This document shows, piece by piece, positions 1 to 10,906 of a stretch of 64,000 nucleotides of DNA. The stretch comes from Zizania palustris (lineage: Eukaryota; Streptophyta; Magnoliopsida; Poales; Poaceae). Numbering within the stretch: the first letter of the stretch is position 1; each line of letters opens with the position of its first letter. The notes below the pieces were generated by a model. That model was given only the letters and a program-made list of their open reading frames with translations. It did not search any database and had not been told where the DNA came from. Where the stretch lies: contig JAAALK010000286.1 in the NCBI GenBank assembly GCA_019279435.1, positions 36,579,712 to 36,643,711 on the forward strand. Reading direction: 5' to 3'. A program made the position numbers and the translations under genes.

Positions 1-354
1 TTCGGCTCTTTTACAGACACTTCGCACCCGGAGGCCGAAAGTCTGTTTTTCTTTAAAGTCCTTAGACTCTTCTACAGATCCTAACAAGCCGGAGCCTGGA
101 ATCCGTAGGTTGGCCACCTTCGGCTCTTTTATAGACACTTCGCACCCGGAGGCCGAAAGTCTGTTTTTCTTTAAAGTCCTTAGACTCTTCTACGGATCCT
201 AACAAGTCGGAGCCTGGAATCCGTAGGTTGGCCACCTTCGGCTCTTTTACAGACACTTCGCACCCGGAGGCTGAAAGTCTGTTTTTCTTTAAAGTCCTTA
301 GACTCTTCTACGGATCCTAACAAGCCGGAGCCTGGAATCCGTAGGTTGGCAAGC
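1..354. repeat. 118-bp tandem repeat in Tat element 3' region
   Basis: Three units of 118 bp begin at 1, 119 and 237, each opening with ttcggctctttta and closing near ccgtaggttggc. The units differ by only a few bases. A related 119-bp array occurs at 36505-37000 at the equivalent position of a second Tat element, so the array belongs to the family and not to this locus. Tat 3' untranslated regions are a known source of plant satellite repeats. The array probably continues left of the window. Confidence 0.92.
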
Positions 355-598
355 GGAGCCTTTGAACCAATGGTTCGAAGGCAGCTGCCTGGGTGTTGAG
401 AAAAATGCTTGGCTCTACAAGCATCTCTGTCCTCCTAATGCGTCCATCAGGAGTAAGGGATATTCGAAGAGCAAACAAAATTCGACCCTTATCTTTATTC
501 ATGGAAAGGAAAGTTTTTACAAGTGATTACAAGGGGCCCCTAAGCAAAATAACGCTTAAGGTGCTCCGCATGCCATGCATGCTTCAACTCTTCTCCTT
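355..598 (-). other. Non-coding region between Tat pol end and tandem repeats
   Basis: No convincing coding sequence. The segment around 390-540 is similar to 37010-37140 in the second Tat copy, so it is a family-specific spacer between the end of pol and the repeat array. Confidence 0.6.
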
Positions 599-1510
599 CT
601 AAATTAGATAATTTGAACGATCCGGGGCGTCCTGAGCGTAAGATAACATATGGTCCTTCCCATTTTTTCCTAGCTTCCCCGGAGCTATTACACTTCGCAA
701 CACTAGATGACCAGGTTTTAACTCATTTAGCTTTACCTTCGGGTCATACCATGTCTTGGTGTGGTTCTGGTACTTAGTCAGGTTGGCGACAGCTCGAAGC
801 CTTGTTTCTTCTGACAAATCCAGCGAAGTGCTCCGGTCATCTTCGTCCCCATGTTGTACTACGCGAAGCGATCCACCTCTGAGCTCCGTAGGAGTCATGG
901 CCTCATCTCCGAAGAGCAATCTAAATGGTGTGAACCCCGTTGACCTGGTTTGAGTGGTTCAAATGGACCATAAGATTTTGGGGAGCTCTTCGACCCACAG
1001 CCCCTTGGCCAATCCAACAATTCGGCGATTCAGCCCGGAAAGGATGTTCCCGTTGGCTCGCTCAACGGCTCCGTTGGACTGTGGATGTCGCACCGCTGCG
1101 AAGCACAACTTAATGCCCAATTCTTCACAAAATGTTTGGAAGGTGCCAGCTTCGAACTGGGTTCCATTATCTACCGTCAGCTCTCTTGGAACTCCGAACC
1201 TGCATATAATATTCTGCCAAAAAAATCTTTGCACGTTCTTCGAGGTGATAGCTGTTAGTGGCTCCACTTCAACCCATTTTGAGAAATATTCGATTGCCAC
1301 TACTGCAAATTTCAAGCCGCCTTTTGCCATCGAGAAGGGGCCTATGAGGTCCATGCCCCATCTAGCCATTGGCCACACTGGGGCAATAACTTGAAGCTGA
1401 GCTGGCGGGCGATGGCTCCGTCTACCCATCCACTGGCAGCCTTGGCATGTTCGAACTAGTTCCTCCGCATATCTTACTATAGTTGGCCAATAAAACCCTT
1501 GCCGAAGCAT
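599..1510 (-). pseudogene. Tat element integrase domain (degenerate)
   Basis: Integrase part of the pol polyprotein, which joins element cDNA ends to nuclear DNA. Reading leftward from 1510, the zinc-binding region ends in a C-x2-C pair (TCQGC). The catalytic core shows the three acidic positions in their usual settings: D in GMDLIGPF, D in VDNGTQF and E in AVERAN. An in-frame TGA at 959-961, where an arginine codon (CGA) is expected, splits the domain. The same frame continues to 599 with a typical integrase C-terminal region (TKYQNHTKTWYDPKVKL). Pseudogene because of the stop. Confidence 0.9.
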
Positions 1511-1591
1511 CTTGCCTGCTAGCGCTCGAGGGGCTAAATGACCTCCGCATAAGCCTTCGTGGATGTCTCGAAGTATGTCTTGACCTTCGGG

Positions 1592-2275
1592 TTATGAGAT
1601 GCATCGGAGTAGGGGTGAACATACTCCGGCCTTGTATAGCACTTCATCAACGAGCTTGTAATTTCGAGCTCTTGCTTGCAACCTTCGGGCTTCTGGGCCT
1701 TTAGGAGGGTCCATGCTACTTTGCAACATACTTATTATCGGAGCCCACCAATCTGTAGTTGGAATGCACAGCACCTCCGAAGAGGGTATTTGAACAGCTG
1801 CTGGTTGCGCTAGCTCTTCGTAGAAAGCACCCTCCGGAAGGTCCACCGCTCCTGCTCCCGCCTTTGCAAGGATATCTGCGAGTTGGTTCTCTGCCCGAGG
1901 GATACTTCGAACTGTAAATCCTTTGAATGCTGCTTCGGCCTTGCGGATTTCTTCAAGGTATTGTGCGAGATGTGGATTTTTTGCTTGAAAACTTTTATCA
2001 ACATGCCCTGCGACGACTTGGGAATCTGTCTTAATCATTATTCTTGCAGCTCCGAGTGCTTTAGCCTTTCGGAGGCCTAGCAAGATTCCTTCATACTCGG
2101 CAATGTTATTAGTGGTCCTGAAGTTGAGCCTCGCAGAGTACATGGCCTTCTGCCCCGATGGTGATATGATGACGGCCCCTGCTCCGGCACCCGATGCTTG
2201 ATAAGCTCCGTCAGAGAATATTGTCCAAAAACCTTCGGAGGGTTCTTCCGGGCCCAAATAGCAGATGGAGTCCAT
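1592..2275 (-). pseudogene. Archaeal-type second RNase H domain of Tat element
   Basis: Open frame of 227 codons between RT/RNase H and integrase. It begins with FSDGAY (first catalytic Asp), then TTNNIAEYEGILLGL (catalytic Glu), then KTDSQVV (third acidic residue) and ends near NQLADILAKAGA (final Asp). This is the complete motif set of an RNase HI of the archaeal-like kind that Tat elements carry in addition to the degenerate RNase H fused to RT. It presumably degrades the RNA strand during reverse transcription. The domain itself is uninterrupted; it is called a pseudogene because the surrounding polyprotein is broken. Confidence 0.88.
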
Positions 2276-3469
2276 TCTGCTATGAAATCTGCTATAATTT
2301 GAGATTTAATAGCTGTTCTCGCCGTGAAGGAGATTCCGAAGGGTGCCAGCTCGACCGCCCATTTTCCAATCCTCCCGGTAGAATCTTTGTTTCGGAGCAT
2401 ATCCCCAAGAGGATACGACGTAGGGACGATCAGGTTATGCGCCAAGAAATAATGCCTCAGCTTCCGCGAGGCCATTACTAGGGCATAAGCAAACTTCTCG
2501 AGCTCGGAGTATCTGACTTTAGCTCCGGATAATGCCTCCGACACAAAATACACTGGGTTCTGGACTAGCTTTTCTTTAAGCTCAACTTCCTGGACCAATA
2601 CTGCGCTCACCGCTGAACTTGTTGCTGCAAGATAAAGGAGCAGTGTTTCTTCTGGGAGGGGGACGGTCAAAATTGATAATCTTCCGAGGTATGCTTTTAT
2701 ATTATCGAAGCTCTTCTGGCACTCCGATGTCCACTGAAAGCTTTCGGACCCCTTTAGTGCTTTAAAAATTGGGAGGCTTCGCTCTGCTGACCTGGCCAGG
2801 AACCTGCTAAGAGCTGCGAGCCTTCCTGCTAGCTTCTGAACTTGTTTTAAATTCTCTGGTGGAGCCATCCTTTGTAGCGCACTTATCTGTGTTGGGCTAG
2901 CTTCGATTCCCTTGCTCGAAACTAAGTACCCTAGCAGTTTTCCTGCTTGTGCTCCGAATATACATTTTTCTGGATTGAGGCGAACTCCACATGCTCGGAG
3001 GCTCTCAAATGTTTCAGCTAGATCTAGGCTATGCTGGTGCTTTTGAGCACTTTTTATTACAATATCATCCATATAGGCCTCGACATTTCGGCCTATCTGA
3101 TGACCTAGAGCCTTAGCTATTAAACGAGAAAAGGTGGCTCCGGCATTCCGCAGCCCAAAAGGCATTCTTACATAACAAAATACTCCGGAAGGAGTTATAA
3201 AGCTTGTCTTGGCTTCGTCTTCGCGTTTCAGCCATACTTGATGATATTCGGAGTAAGCGTCGAGGAAACTTAGCAATTCGGAACCGGCAACTGGAATCTA
3301 CCAGTTGATCTATTCGGGGCATCGGGTAGGGGTCTCGTGGGCATGCTTTATTTAATGAAGTGAAGTCAATACGCATGCACAATTTGTTCGAGTCCTTCTT
3401 TCTTACAAAAACAGGGTTAGCCAACCACTCGGTATGGGCTACTTCCCTGATGATGCCAGCTCTTAACAA
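2077..3469 (-). pseudogene. Tat element reverse transcriptase plus degenerate RNase H
   Basis: Two frames (3113-3469 and 2077-3276) together cover RT. The first has the fingers region (WLANPVFVRKK, RIDFTSLNKACPRDPYPMP). The second has DAYSEYHQV, FCYVRMPFGLRNAGATFSRL and the catalytic YMDD box (VEAYMDDIVIKS). They are in different frames and overlap near 3270-3290, so a small indel separates them. After RT comes the connection and a weak RNase H (LLYLAATSSAVSAVLVQE) that lacks the usual DAS motif, as expected where a second RNase H has taken over. Stops between 3470 and 3527 separate RT from protease. Confidence 0.9.
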
Positions 3470-3526
3470 TTTTTATACTTCAGCTTTGGCTAGGCTTGCT
3501 CTTTCTACTGACAGCTTGCGGAGCCC

Positions 3527-5017
3527 CTAGCGTACCGGCTTGGCCTTTGGGTTGACGAGCAGACTATGCTCGATGATGCTTCGATCGACCCCGGTGATGT
3601 CTTCGTCGGCCCAAGCAAATATGTCCAGATTTTTCCTGACGACTTCTTCTAACGAGGTAGCTATTTCTGGAGATAGCCCCTTGCCGAACTGCACTGGGTA
3701 CTCTTTGCCATCTTCCGAGATTATTCTTGTCTCAACATCACCCTCCGGGCTTGGCTTGAGCGAGGACCCCTTCGGAGGGTTCGAGGCCTCCGGCACTTTT
3801 TCGACGCTTTCCGCCACATTATGCACTTGCCGGGGGTCCAGAGGCTGCACATGGCCATACTCTGTCCTCCTGGCTACAGCTTGGTCTCCTGAAATAGTAA
3901 GCACTCCACCTTGCGTGGGCATTTTGAGACAAAGATAATTATGGTGTGCTATAGCCCCGAACTGGTTCAACATCCCTCGGCCGAAGATAGCATTGTAAGC
4001 GTATGGGGCGTCAACCACATCGAAGATCACTTCTTCTACTCGGGCCAAAGGCCCCTCTCCGAAGGCAACCTCGAGGCCTATTTGGCCGAGGGCATCGAGA
4101 GGCGGTCCTGAGAACCCTTGAAGTGGCCGGGCTGCTAGAAGTAGATGCTTCCGAGGTATGCACATCTGATCGAAGGCCTGGACAAAGAGTATGTCTGCGG
4201 AGCTCCCACCATCTACCAGGATCCTTCGTACTTCTACTCCTACTATATCAGCAGAAATGACCAACGGGTCAGCATGGGGGAACTTCACCCCCACAACATC
4301 ACTGACTGTGAATGAGATGGGCATGCGGGACCATTCTGGCATCCCTTCGGCGGAACTCGAGGTCCCAATGTGTCCGACCTCGCGGACATACTCGCACCGC
4401 TGCCTCTTGGACATGCTTCCGAGGGCCCCCCCTCCGGAGATGGGCAGGACCACTCTCTTGTCGCGGTCTTGCTGGTCTTCTTGCTTTGGTGGTGGCATAA
4501 TACTGGCCACCGGCAGCCGCATGGGGGCTTCGAGGGCACCGGCTCGGGCCACTGTTTGTACAGGCTCCGAGCGTGCTGATGGTGGGGTCCGATCCGAAGT
4601 ACCCCGCCCAGTACTTCGCTCAAGGTAGTCGCCCCGAAGGGCCAACACTGCCTTGCAATCCTTCGTGTCATGGCTTCTGTTGTCGCCATGTACGCAACAG
4701 AAAAAACTCTGGCGCCTGCCAGGCATCCTTTCTTGAGGCTTCGGCGGCCCGGCCTTGAAATTCTTAGCCTGCTGGAAATTGGCAGGTGCCTTCGGAGCAG
4801 AAGGTGCAATGTTTAGCACCTCCGAACAGAAATGCTTCTTCCCCCGCTTGTACTCGTTGAAGCGATTGTCTTGTGGAGGTTGCAGAGGAGCGGAGGCTTC
4901 GGGCTCTCTTTTGACTTCTCGCAGGGTAGGCGATGGTGCTTCAGCTCGCCGAAGACAGCCTTCCTCCGCCTTGGCATACTGTTCGAAGTATTGCATGAGC
5001 TGCGCCACGGATGTCAC
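3527..5017 (-). pseudogene. Tat element gag C-terminal part and aspartic protease
   Basis: A 496-codon frame. The N-terminal part (SVAQLMQYFEQYAKAEEG) is the end of gag. It is followed by a zinc-knuckle-like stretch (FCCVHGDNRSHDTKDC). The aspartic protease is recognised by VDGGSSADILF, the form of the D-T/S-G active site usual in Tat and related elements. The frame ends at 3527 with a stop, just before the RT part. The gag section upstream (5014-5346) is in a different frame, so an indel near 5020-5046 separates the two. Confidence 0.88.
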
Positions 5018-5883
5018 CGCTTTCGATGGAGTTTGCTGAGGAGGTCGGGGTTTAGCACCTCTTCGCGGGCAGCATCAACTACCGAAGAGGTAGACAGGCT
5101 TTTGATCTGTAACTTGGTGTGGGCGAAGCGCGTGAAGTACTCCCGGAGGGTTTCTCCCACCCACTGCTTTACCTGGAACAAACTTCCTGTGGACATCGGG
5201 GCCACGAAGGTGCCTTGGAAGTTGCTCACAAATTTCTTCTTCAGCTGCTCCCAGGAACTGATCGAACCTGGCTTTAAGGACCAGAACCAGCGGAGTGCCA
5301 CGCCTTCGAGAGCAAGGGGGAAGCATTTTGCCATAGTGCTTCGCACCCCTCAACTTGCTTCTATTGCCAGGGCGTAAGAGCGGGCGAACTCTCCGGGGTC
5401 CGACCCCCCGGAGTACTTGTGCAGTTTCGAGGCCTTGAACCTGGGGTCGAAAGGCACTCTCTGCAAATCCGAATGTAATGGAGACTCATTATCGAAGGAT
5501 GCATTCTCGGCTTCCTCCGGGACTTGGATAACTTCTGGGGGATTGTGGGTACCACCGTCTTGAGGCCCTTTTGGAGTTTCGGTGGAAGCTTGAGTGCGGA
5601 GGCGATCGGCGGCCTCTTGCCTCCACCTGGATACCTCCTCCTGAAGCCTGACTAGCTGCGTAGCCTCGGTTTCGGGAGGGCCTTCGTCTTCGTCGGAGGG
5701 CGCTTCTTGGTCCCGGCTAGCTACGTAGTCGATCTGAAGCACCGTAGGAGGAGCCAGAGGGCCCCGGGGCGCTCGACGCCCAGCAGTCTCGGCGGGAATC
5801 GTCGGATTAGTCGAGGGTCCGGCTCCTGTGGTCCGAGGGGACCTTCGGAGAGGACCCGAAGCCTGACTTCGCTTTGGAGGCAT
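5014..5883 (-). pseudogene. Tat element gag, N-terminal part (degenerate)
   Basis: Starts with MPPKRSQASGPLRRS at 5883. The retrotransposon gag core follows (VALRWFWSLKPGSISSWEQL, then FQVKQWVGETLREYFTRF), which is the capsid-like region that packages element RNA. An in-frame TGA at 5350-5352 breaks it, and a frame change near 5030 separates it from the rest of gag. It lies about 200 bp downstream of the PBS, the normal place for gag. Confidence 0.87.
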
Positions 5884-6076
5884 AGCTAGCCACGAAAGGG
5901 TCTTGGAGACGGAATACTTCGAACGACCCGAGGGGTCGAGTGAAGGCCTTCGGGCTGCACTAAGAAGCCCTTAACTGAAGGGTGCGCGGAATCTTGAGAC
6001 TCTGAGGCTCCCTCCGTAAGTAATCTTCGAAGTGCAGTCAGCAACAGAGAACAAGCTTTTAGGACTTGGTTCCCTA

Positions 6077-6090
6077 TGGACGGCGCCAGC
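6077..6090 (-). other. Primer binding site of Tat element
   Basis: Immediately inside the 5' LTR, the minus strand reads gctggcgccgtcc. A TGGCGCC core two bases after the LTR fits a tRNA 3'-end complement; Tat elements commonly use a TGGCGCC-type primer site. The exact tRNA (probably tRNA-Asp) is inferred. Confidence 0.7.
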
Positions 6091-6584
6091 TGTTGGCGCA
6101 AATGTTACGCCAACAGGTTCTTTGAGATCAAGAACGAGCAAACAGAGAGTTTGTTTGTTAGGACTACCTTGAGCCTCCGAAAGGGATAATAACTCAAGTG
6201 GTCCGAATGAGTGTGGATGAATCACTTGTTCTGGATCCCCTCTTACAAGGTACAATGGGGGTATTTATAGGGGAAAAACATAAGGAAAAGACCTATTTAC
6301 CCCTAGACTACAACCGACATAGTGGAAACTATTCGGTACCATAAACAAGGTTATATACGGTAAAGTACTGCAAGGTAGATGGATAAGCTGGACATCCAAT
6401 CAATCATGTCCTTAGGCTTCGGGGCCTCCATCTTCCATTCGGAGGGTTCTCCAGAACTTCGCACCGTTGCACCCTTCGGCGTGGCGCCGCATGCTTCGAA
6501 CAATAGTTCACCAGCTTCGGAGTCCCCATCAGCTTTCGAAGGATTAATCTTTAAGTCCTGGAAATGGAGTAATTTCCCCCAACA
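6091..6584 (-). repeat. 5' LTR of Tat element (494 bp)
   Basis: Bounded by tgttggcgcaaatg at the left and ttccccccaaca-like bases at the right, giving TG...CA ends on both strands. The length is 494 bp, exactly that of the solo LTR at 38687-39180. A TATA box (minus-strand CTATAAATACC) lies at about 6260-6270. The LTR ends 430 bp upstream of the PRA1 start codon, with transcription directed away from PRA1. Confidence 0.93.
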
Positions 6585-7013
6585 ATATTTATGAAATTAG
6601 AATAAATGAGAATATTAATAATTTAGTTTTTCCAAATTTTTATGTATAAATCTAAATCGACTTATATAAACAATCCGAGAGTAATTCTTTGTATTATAAA
6701 TCAAATTATATAATTTTAATACTACATCATTATATTTAAATTATGTAAAAATATTATACTTAAACATTAAATCGTTAAACTGAAAATTGACGAGGATTCG
6801 CTAATAAAAAAATACAAAAGACGGGAAAATCGGATCAATACATTTCCCCTGCTCCCCTCCAGCGAGAATCCAGATTCCAGCGACGACCAGCACGCCCCGC
6901 CACGATCACCGCCTAGCATCCAGCCCGACAAGAGCAAAGCGCGCACGGCGCTAAGGCCCCATCGATCCAGCCGTGTCCTGCTCCATCTCTCCTGTAGGGT
7001 TCGCCGGCGGCCC
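6585..7013 (+). promoter_or_regulatory. PRA1 upstream region and probable 5' UTR
   Basis: 6585-6830 is AT-rich. From about 6840 composition turns GC- and CT-rich (ccccctgctcccctcc), as expected of a grass core promoter and 5' UTR. No clear TATA box or transcription start can be assigned. The Tat LTR abuts it on the left, so at most about 430 bp of original upstream sequence remains next to the gene. Confidence 0.45.
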
Positions 7014-7715
7014 ATGGCCTCCTCCACGGCCTCCTGGTCGCGCTATGGCACCGTCCCGGCGGCGGCGGCAGCGGCGCCGCAGAAGTACGAGGTGGAGGTG
7101 GCGGTGGCGGACGGGAACGGGAACGGGGAGGCGGTGGCTGTGGCGGCGCCCTCTCCATCGCCCGCGACGGCGGCGGAGGCTGGGGTCGCTTTCTTCTCCC
7201 GCGCGAGGGCGGTGGCCGGGGCCACGGCGGGGCGGCCGCGGGCGTGGCGAGAGGTGCTCGACGCGACGGCCTTCTCGCGGCCGGGAAGCTGCGGGGAGGC
7301 GAGGGTTCGGGCGCGGCGGAACCTCTCCTACTTCCGCGCCAACTACGCGCTGGTCGCTCTTGGGATCGTCTTCATCGGCCTCGTCTACCGCCCGGTGTCC
7401 ATGCTCGCCTTCCTCGCGCTCTTCGTCGCCTGGCTCGCGCTCTACTTCGGCCGCGGCGATGGCGAGCCGCTCATCTGCCTCCGCCGCGAGGTCGACGACC
7501 GCGTCGTGCTCTTCATCCTCTCGGTCACCACCGTGCTAGCCGGCGCGCTCACCCGCGCCAGGCTCAACATGCTCGTCTCGCTCGTCCTCGCCGCCGTAGT
7601 CATCAGCGTGCACGCCGCGTTCCGGATCAACTTTTACCTCGACGAGAGGAACGCGTTTGACGGAACCGCCTCCTTCAACGGAAGCTCCTATGACAGGTAC
7701 ACGCTCCCAAGATGA
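7014..7715 (+). CDS. PRA1 family protein (prenylated Rab acceptor)
   Basis: Single-exon ORF of 233 residues. PRA1 proteins are small ER/Golgi/endosome membrane proteins that bind prenylated Rab GTPases and help vesicle traffic. Residues 1-75 are a low-complexity Ala/Gly/Pro-rich N-terminus. The PRA1 domain starts about residue 78 (WREVLDATAFSRP) and contains the family hallmark NLSYFRANYALV at 103-114. Two hydrophobic blocks follow: 112-145 (long enough for a hairpin of two membrane spans) and 163-205, separated by a charged loop (ICLRREVDDR). The C-terminus is short and polar. Length and domain order match plant PRA1 members, and strong GC richness at the 5' end is typical of grass genes. 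The first ATG in the frame is used; the context ggcccATGG is favourable. No damage is seen. The assignment to PRA1 is firm; the subfamily is not. Confidence 0.93.
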   Translation: MASSTASWSRYGTVPAAAAAAPQKYEVEVAVADGNGNGEAVAVAAPSPSPATAAEAGVAFFSRARAVAGATAGRPRAWREVLDATAFSRPGSCGEARVRARRNLSYFRANYALVALGIVFIGLVYRPVSMLAFLALFVAWLALYFGRGDGEPLICLRREVDDRVVLFILSVTTVLAGALTRARLNMLVSLVLAAVVISVHAAFRINFYLDERNAFDGTASFNGSSYDRYTLPR

Positions 7716-8188
7716 ATCATCACACTGAAACGAGACGACGACGGCGAGGTGTTCTTACCTTTTCTTGGAGGATTTTGATGTGGTTCTGATCTGTTTTTCC
7801 TACATGCATCTTGAGCAATTATTTTTTTCTTGTGTAGCCGTGTTCTTGGATTTCCGTAGCTTGCATGTCATGTATAGATTTTTCGTTTTCATTTTTGAAG
7901 GGAAATTTTGACTTGTTCGTTGTAGTGTGCTCGTTTAATTTGTGTCATCTTTTTTGAGCTGATTGGGATTATTTGAAGCTGTTTTGGATGGAAATTTTGT
8001 AAGTGCAACTGTAAACCATTCATACTCTCTCCTCAGAAGTAAAGGAAAAAAACTGAACTGTACGAAATAAAGCTTGTGACCATAGCGTCAACATGCAATG
8101 CATCTTATTCTTCACTCTCTCAAAAATATGTCCTACATGCATTTAAAAAATCGATCGTTTTTAACTTTTATCTAGTAATTAGTAAGCT
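7716..8188 (+). other. PRA1 3' UTR and downstream region
   Basis: T-rich sequence after the stop, with a possible polyadenylation signal (aataaa at about 8066, in cgaaataaagctt). No other ORF or RNA gene is visible up to the transposon at 8189. Confidence 0.5.
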
Positions 8189-8898
8189 CTGTGGCGGCTC
8201 CAGAATTTTTTATCCGCCTATTATATACGTTAAATTTTCGTAACATTATAAACTCAATGCAAAATACGATTTTTTTAAAAATATAATATGAATATAACAT
8301 TTCTATTTCATAACATTATAAATCAACTAAAATCAACCGCTAAGTCCAAAAATTTGCAAATTACAACATAAAAAATCTCACACAATTCAAACAGAATATT
8401 ATTAATGCAACTTAAATTAGAAATGACATTAATCATATTTTCCTTACTTTGCATTATTAAGTTAAAAATGTTTATAGTGTTCTCTCTTATGGGAAAAGAA
8501 CCTAAATAATGTCATCCAAATTATGGACCGAAACAAGTAATATTATTTTTCCATATGTAAATAAATAGTTCTAGCAACACTGTAATTTTGAAAAAAATGA
8601 AAAATAGGCTAATAGATAATATTGAGCTAAAATACAAGAAATATTATTGATGCAACTTTAATTAGAAATGAGCACTGTTAAGTTAAAAATATTTACAATG
8701 TTCTTCTATTACAGAACGAGAGCTAAATAATGTCATCCAAATTATGTACATAAACAAGTAATATTATTTTCCATATGTAAATAATTTTTCTAGCAACACT
8801 ATAATTTAAAAAAAATGAAAATGAGCTAATAGATGTTATTGGGCCAAAATATAGGGTGGTCCAGGGCCCACCTGGACCACCCTGTAGAACCGCCACTG
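8189..8898. mobile_element. Non-autonomous hAT-like element
   Basis: The left end reads ctgtggcggctccagaa and the right end (reverse complement) cagtggcggttctac. These are imperfect terminal inverted repeats of the CAGTGGCGG type common to grass hAT elements. The interior is AT-rich and non-coding. It holds a partial direct duplication: about 8390-8600 and about 8637-8820 share runs such as atgcaactt-aattagaaatga and agcaacactgtaattt. A clean 8-bp target duplication is not seen, so the exact ends are tentative. Confidence 0.65.
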
Positions 8899-9046
8899 CT
8901 GTCCATGCTTTACGATGGTTTATTTTATTGTTACGATGATAAGAATCATATATTACTATCTGAAATAAATTATAAATAGAAATTTAATAGTTATTTTTTT
9001 GTAATTCAGTTGAAATTTAAGAAATAATAAACATATGCAATAAAAG

Positions 9047-9337
9047 GGTATTGGGGCCATCGGGACCAGGATCTCGTCCGGATTCACGTGCCATGGGCTG
9101 GCCTTCAATATTGATCCTGATTATGGGTACTTCAAGCACATTGTGCCCTGCGGCATCGCCGACAAGGAGGTTACCTCTCTGCGGCGAGAGGCGGCAGTGG
9201 AGCTCCCTCCCGATGAGGCGATCCATGATCAGCTCGTGCAGAGCTTAGCAAGAACATTCTTTTTCAGCGATGTAGAAGTCAAGGATGAATCCGAGTGCGC
9301 CGACATGGTTTTCTTATCTGCAGCTACACAATCCTGA
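9047..9337 (+). pseudogene. LIP2P: Octanoyltransferase LIP2p (chloroplast type), last exon only
   Basis: Open frame IGAIGTRISSGFT...HIVPCGIADKEVTSL ending at TGA 9335-9337. This is the C-terminal part of the LipB/LIP2 family, which transfers octanoyl from acyl-ACP to lipoyl-dependent enzymes. The HGLAFNIDPD and PCGIADKEVTSL motifs are diagnostic; the Cys of PCGI is the acyl-accepting catalytic residue. The frame is closed upstream by a stop at about 9041, and an AG at 9045-9046 can act as a splice acceptor. No upstream exons are found back to PRA1, so this is either a lone gene fragment or the 3' exon of a gene whose 5' part has moved. The exon itself has no internal stop. Confidence 0.8.
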
Positions 9338-10903
9338 TGTGTGTTTCACTATGTAGTTCTTAAGAATACTCTAAATATGGTTTTGAGGGAGTTAGTTAAA
9401 TTGTATTGCTGATTTGCTGATCATGGCCTTTGTATGTTCTTTGTTTCATATCACAAAAATTTCTGCAAGCTTACTTGTGGTCATGCTCCATATTTATATA
9501 TGATGATTTGATGGTTATGTTCAATTTTTCTTGCTTTTTCATCTTCTGTGTTATTATCCTAGAGGACATGTCAGTCATTGCTTCCGAATGTACATGCATG
9601 ATATCTGTTTCAACTGAAGTAATGGGATAAATAGCCAAAATGGACTCTGGAATGTAAATTAGGAGTGGTATTTCAATTGAACCAAGAAAATCTTGGTGAC
9701 ATGCAAGGGAAACCTCTCATACTCTTTGAGAGTGTAGAGAAAAAATCATTTGTATCATATTAGCTCTTTGAAATAAAATAACATGTCTTCCATTAATTTC
9801 AAAATGGTCATCTTTATAAATATTCTTGCAGGCCCTTAGGGGCAGAACTAACATTTATTACATAATCCACATTTGAAAGTTGTTTCAGTCAAACAGCTAT
9901 CAGCTCACAACAGCTTTTCCACAGCTAACAGCAGAAAATCATATTTTTAGGAATCCACAGCTAAACCAAACACACCCCTTAGTATCTAACTCATTTGGAC
10001 CATCAAAAAAATTGATGGTGATGCAGCAGTGTAAGGTGGTGTTTGGGGTGATTTTTTTATCCAGTTTCTCATTTGAAATTTTAAAAGTTGAACTAAACTC
10101 AACCCAGCAACTTAATTTCGTGAAAAACACATCTTTCGAGTGTAAAATAAAAGTTGATCATACTTAGATTTTACAGACTCTCTCGGCCAAAAATAGTTGA
10201 ATATAACGATAAAATTATGTGGTAATTATTCATCATAACATATATAAATAATAACGGTTTGTTTGTTTTTCTCAACTTATAGCATATCAACTAAAGAAGA
10301 GACCCAGAGCCACTCAAAAGGTTGGCAGCAATGATTTTGCTGAATTTATCGATTTTTTTAATAATAATATATTTTTTTTAAAAAAAACAAATCTTGTATG
10401 CCCGTTTGAAAAATTTGTAAAAATAGCATACAGTCGGCACTTCAAACGGTCATATAGATTTGATTTTTTTATAAAAAATTATTTTTAAAAAAAATTCGAA
10501 TTTATCTAGCTAGCTCCTATCATTGAGCGACGTCCAATTCAAACAAGCTTGATACATATAATGTATGTTTATTTGATTGTCTGCGCTTGTTTAACTTAGT
10601 TAAAGTGAGATATTGTTTAGTTGTTTATATGTGGATACTGCATGAGATAAAAATTGGTAAATACTGAATCATCATAGTTTTTACCATGTGCAACTCTTTC
10701 GTTATAATTGTTAATCCATCTAATAGTACTTAATATTATTTAAAATATATTATTTTCATTTAATATGTATTAATCATGTACTAATAATATTATTAATTAC
10801 TTAATTGCCTAAATCCAACAAGCTAGGCAGGAAAGAAATGGATTTGAAATCTGTTTTTGTGGAGCTCGGCTAAAAAGTACCTTTAGCATCCAGTGAACCA
10901 AAT
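9338..10903. other. AT-rich intergenic DNA, possible MITE remnants
   Basis: No coding sequence. The stretch 9885-9985 (cacagctaaaccaaacacaccc) resembles one arm of a grass MITE, but the partner arm is not clear. The rest is AT-rich intergenic sequence with homopolymer runs around 10350-10500. Confidence 0.45.
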
Positions 10904-10906
10904 TAA

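Larger units (their letters stand above)
1..6584 (-). mobile_element. Ty3/gypsy Tat-lineage LTR retrotransposon, 3' end beyond window
   Basis: Minus-strand element: 5' LTR at 6091-6584, PBS just inside it, then gag, protease, RT, a second RNase H and integrase reading leftward, then tandem repeats at the left window edge. The PR-RT-RNH-INT order is that of Ty3/gypsy. The extra RNase H with a TNNIAEYEG motif and the tandem-repeat 3' region are known marks of the Tat lineage (RIRE2, Grande and Retand type). The 3' LTR and the region that in a sister copy (31470-37143) carries an antisense ORF lie left of base 1. The coding region has several stops and frame breaks, so this copy cannot move on its own. 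Confidence 0.93.

Noticed and set aside
6973..7539. Arg-rich frames overlapping PRA1
   Set aside because: Shadow frames of the GC-rich PRA1 coding region.
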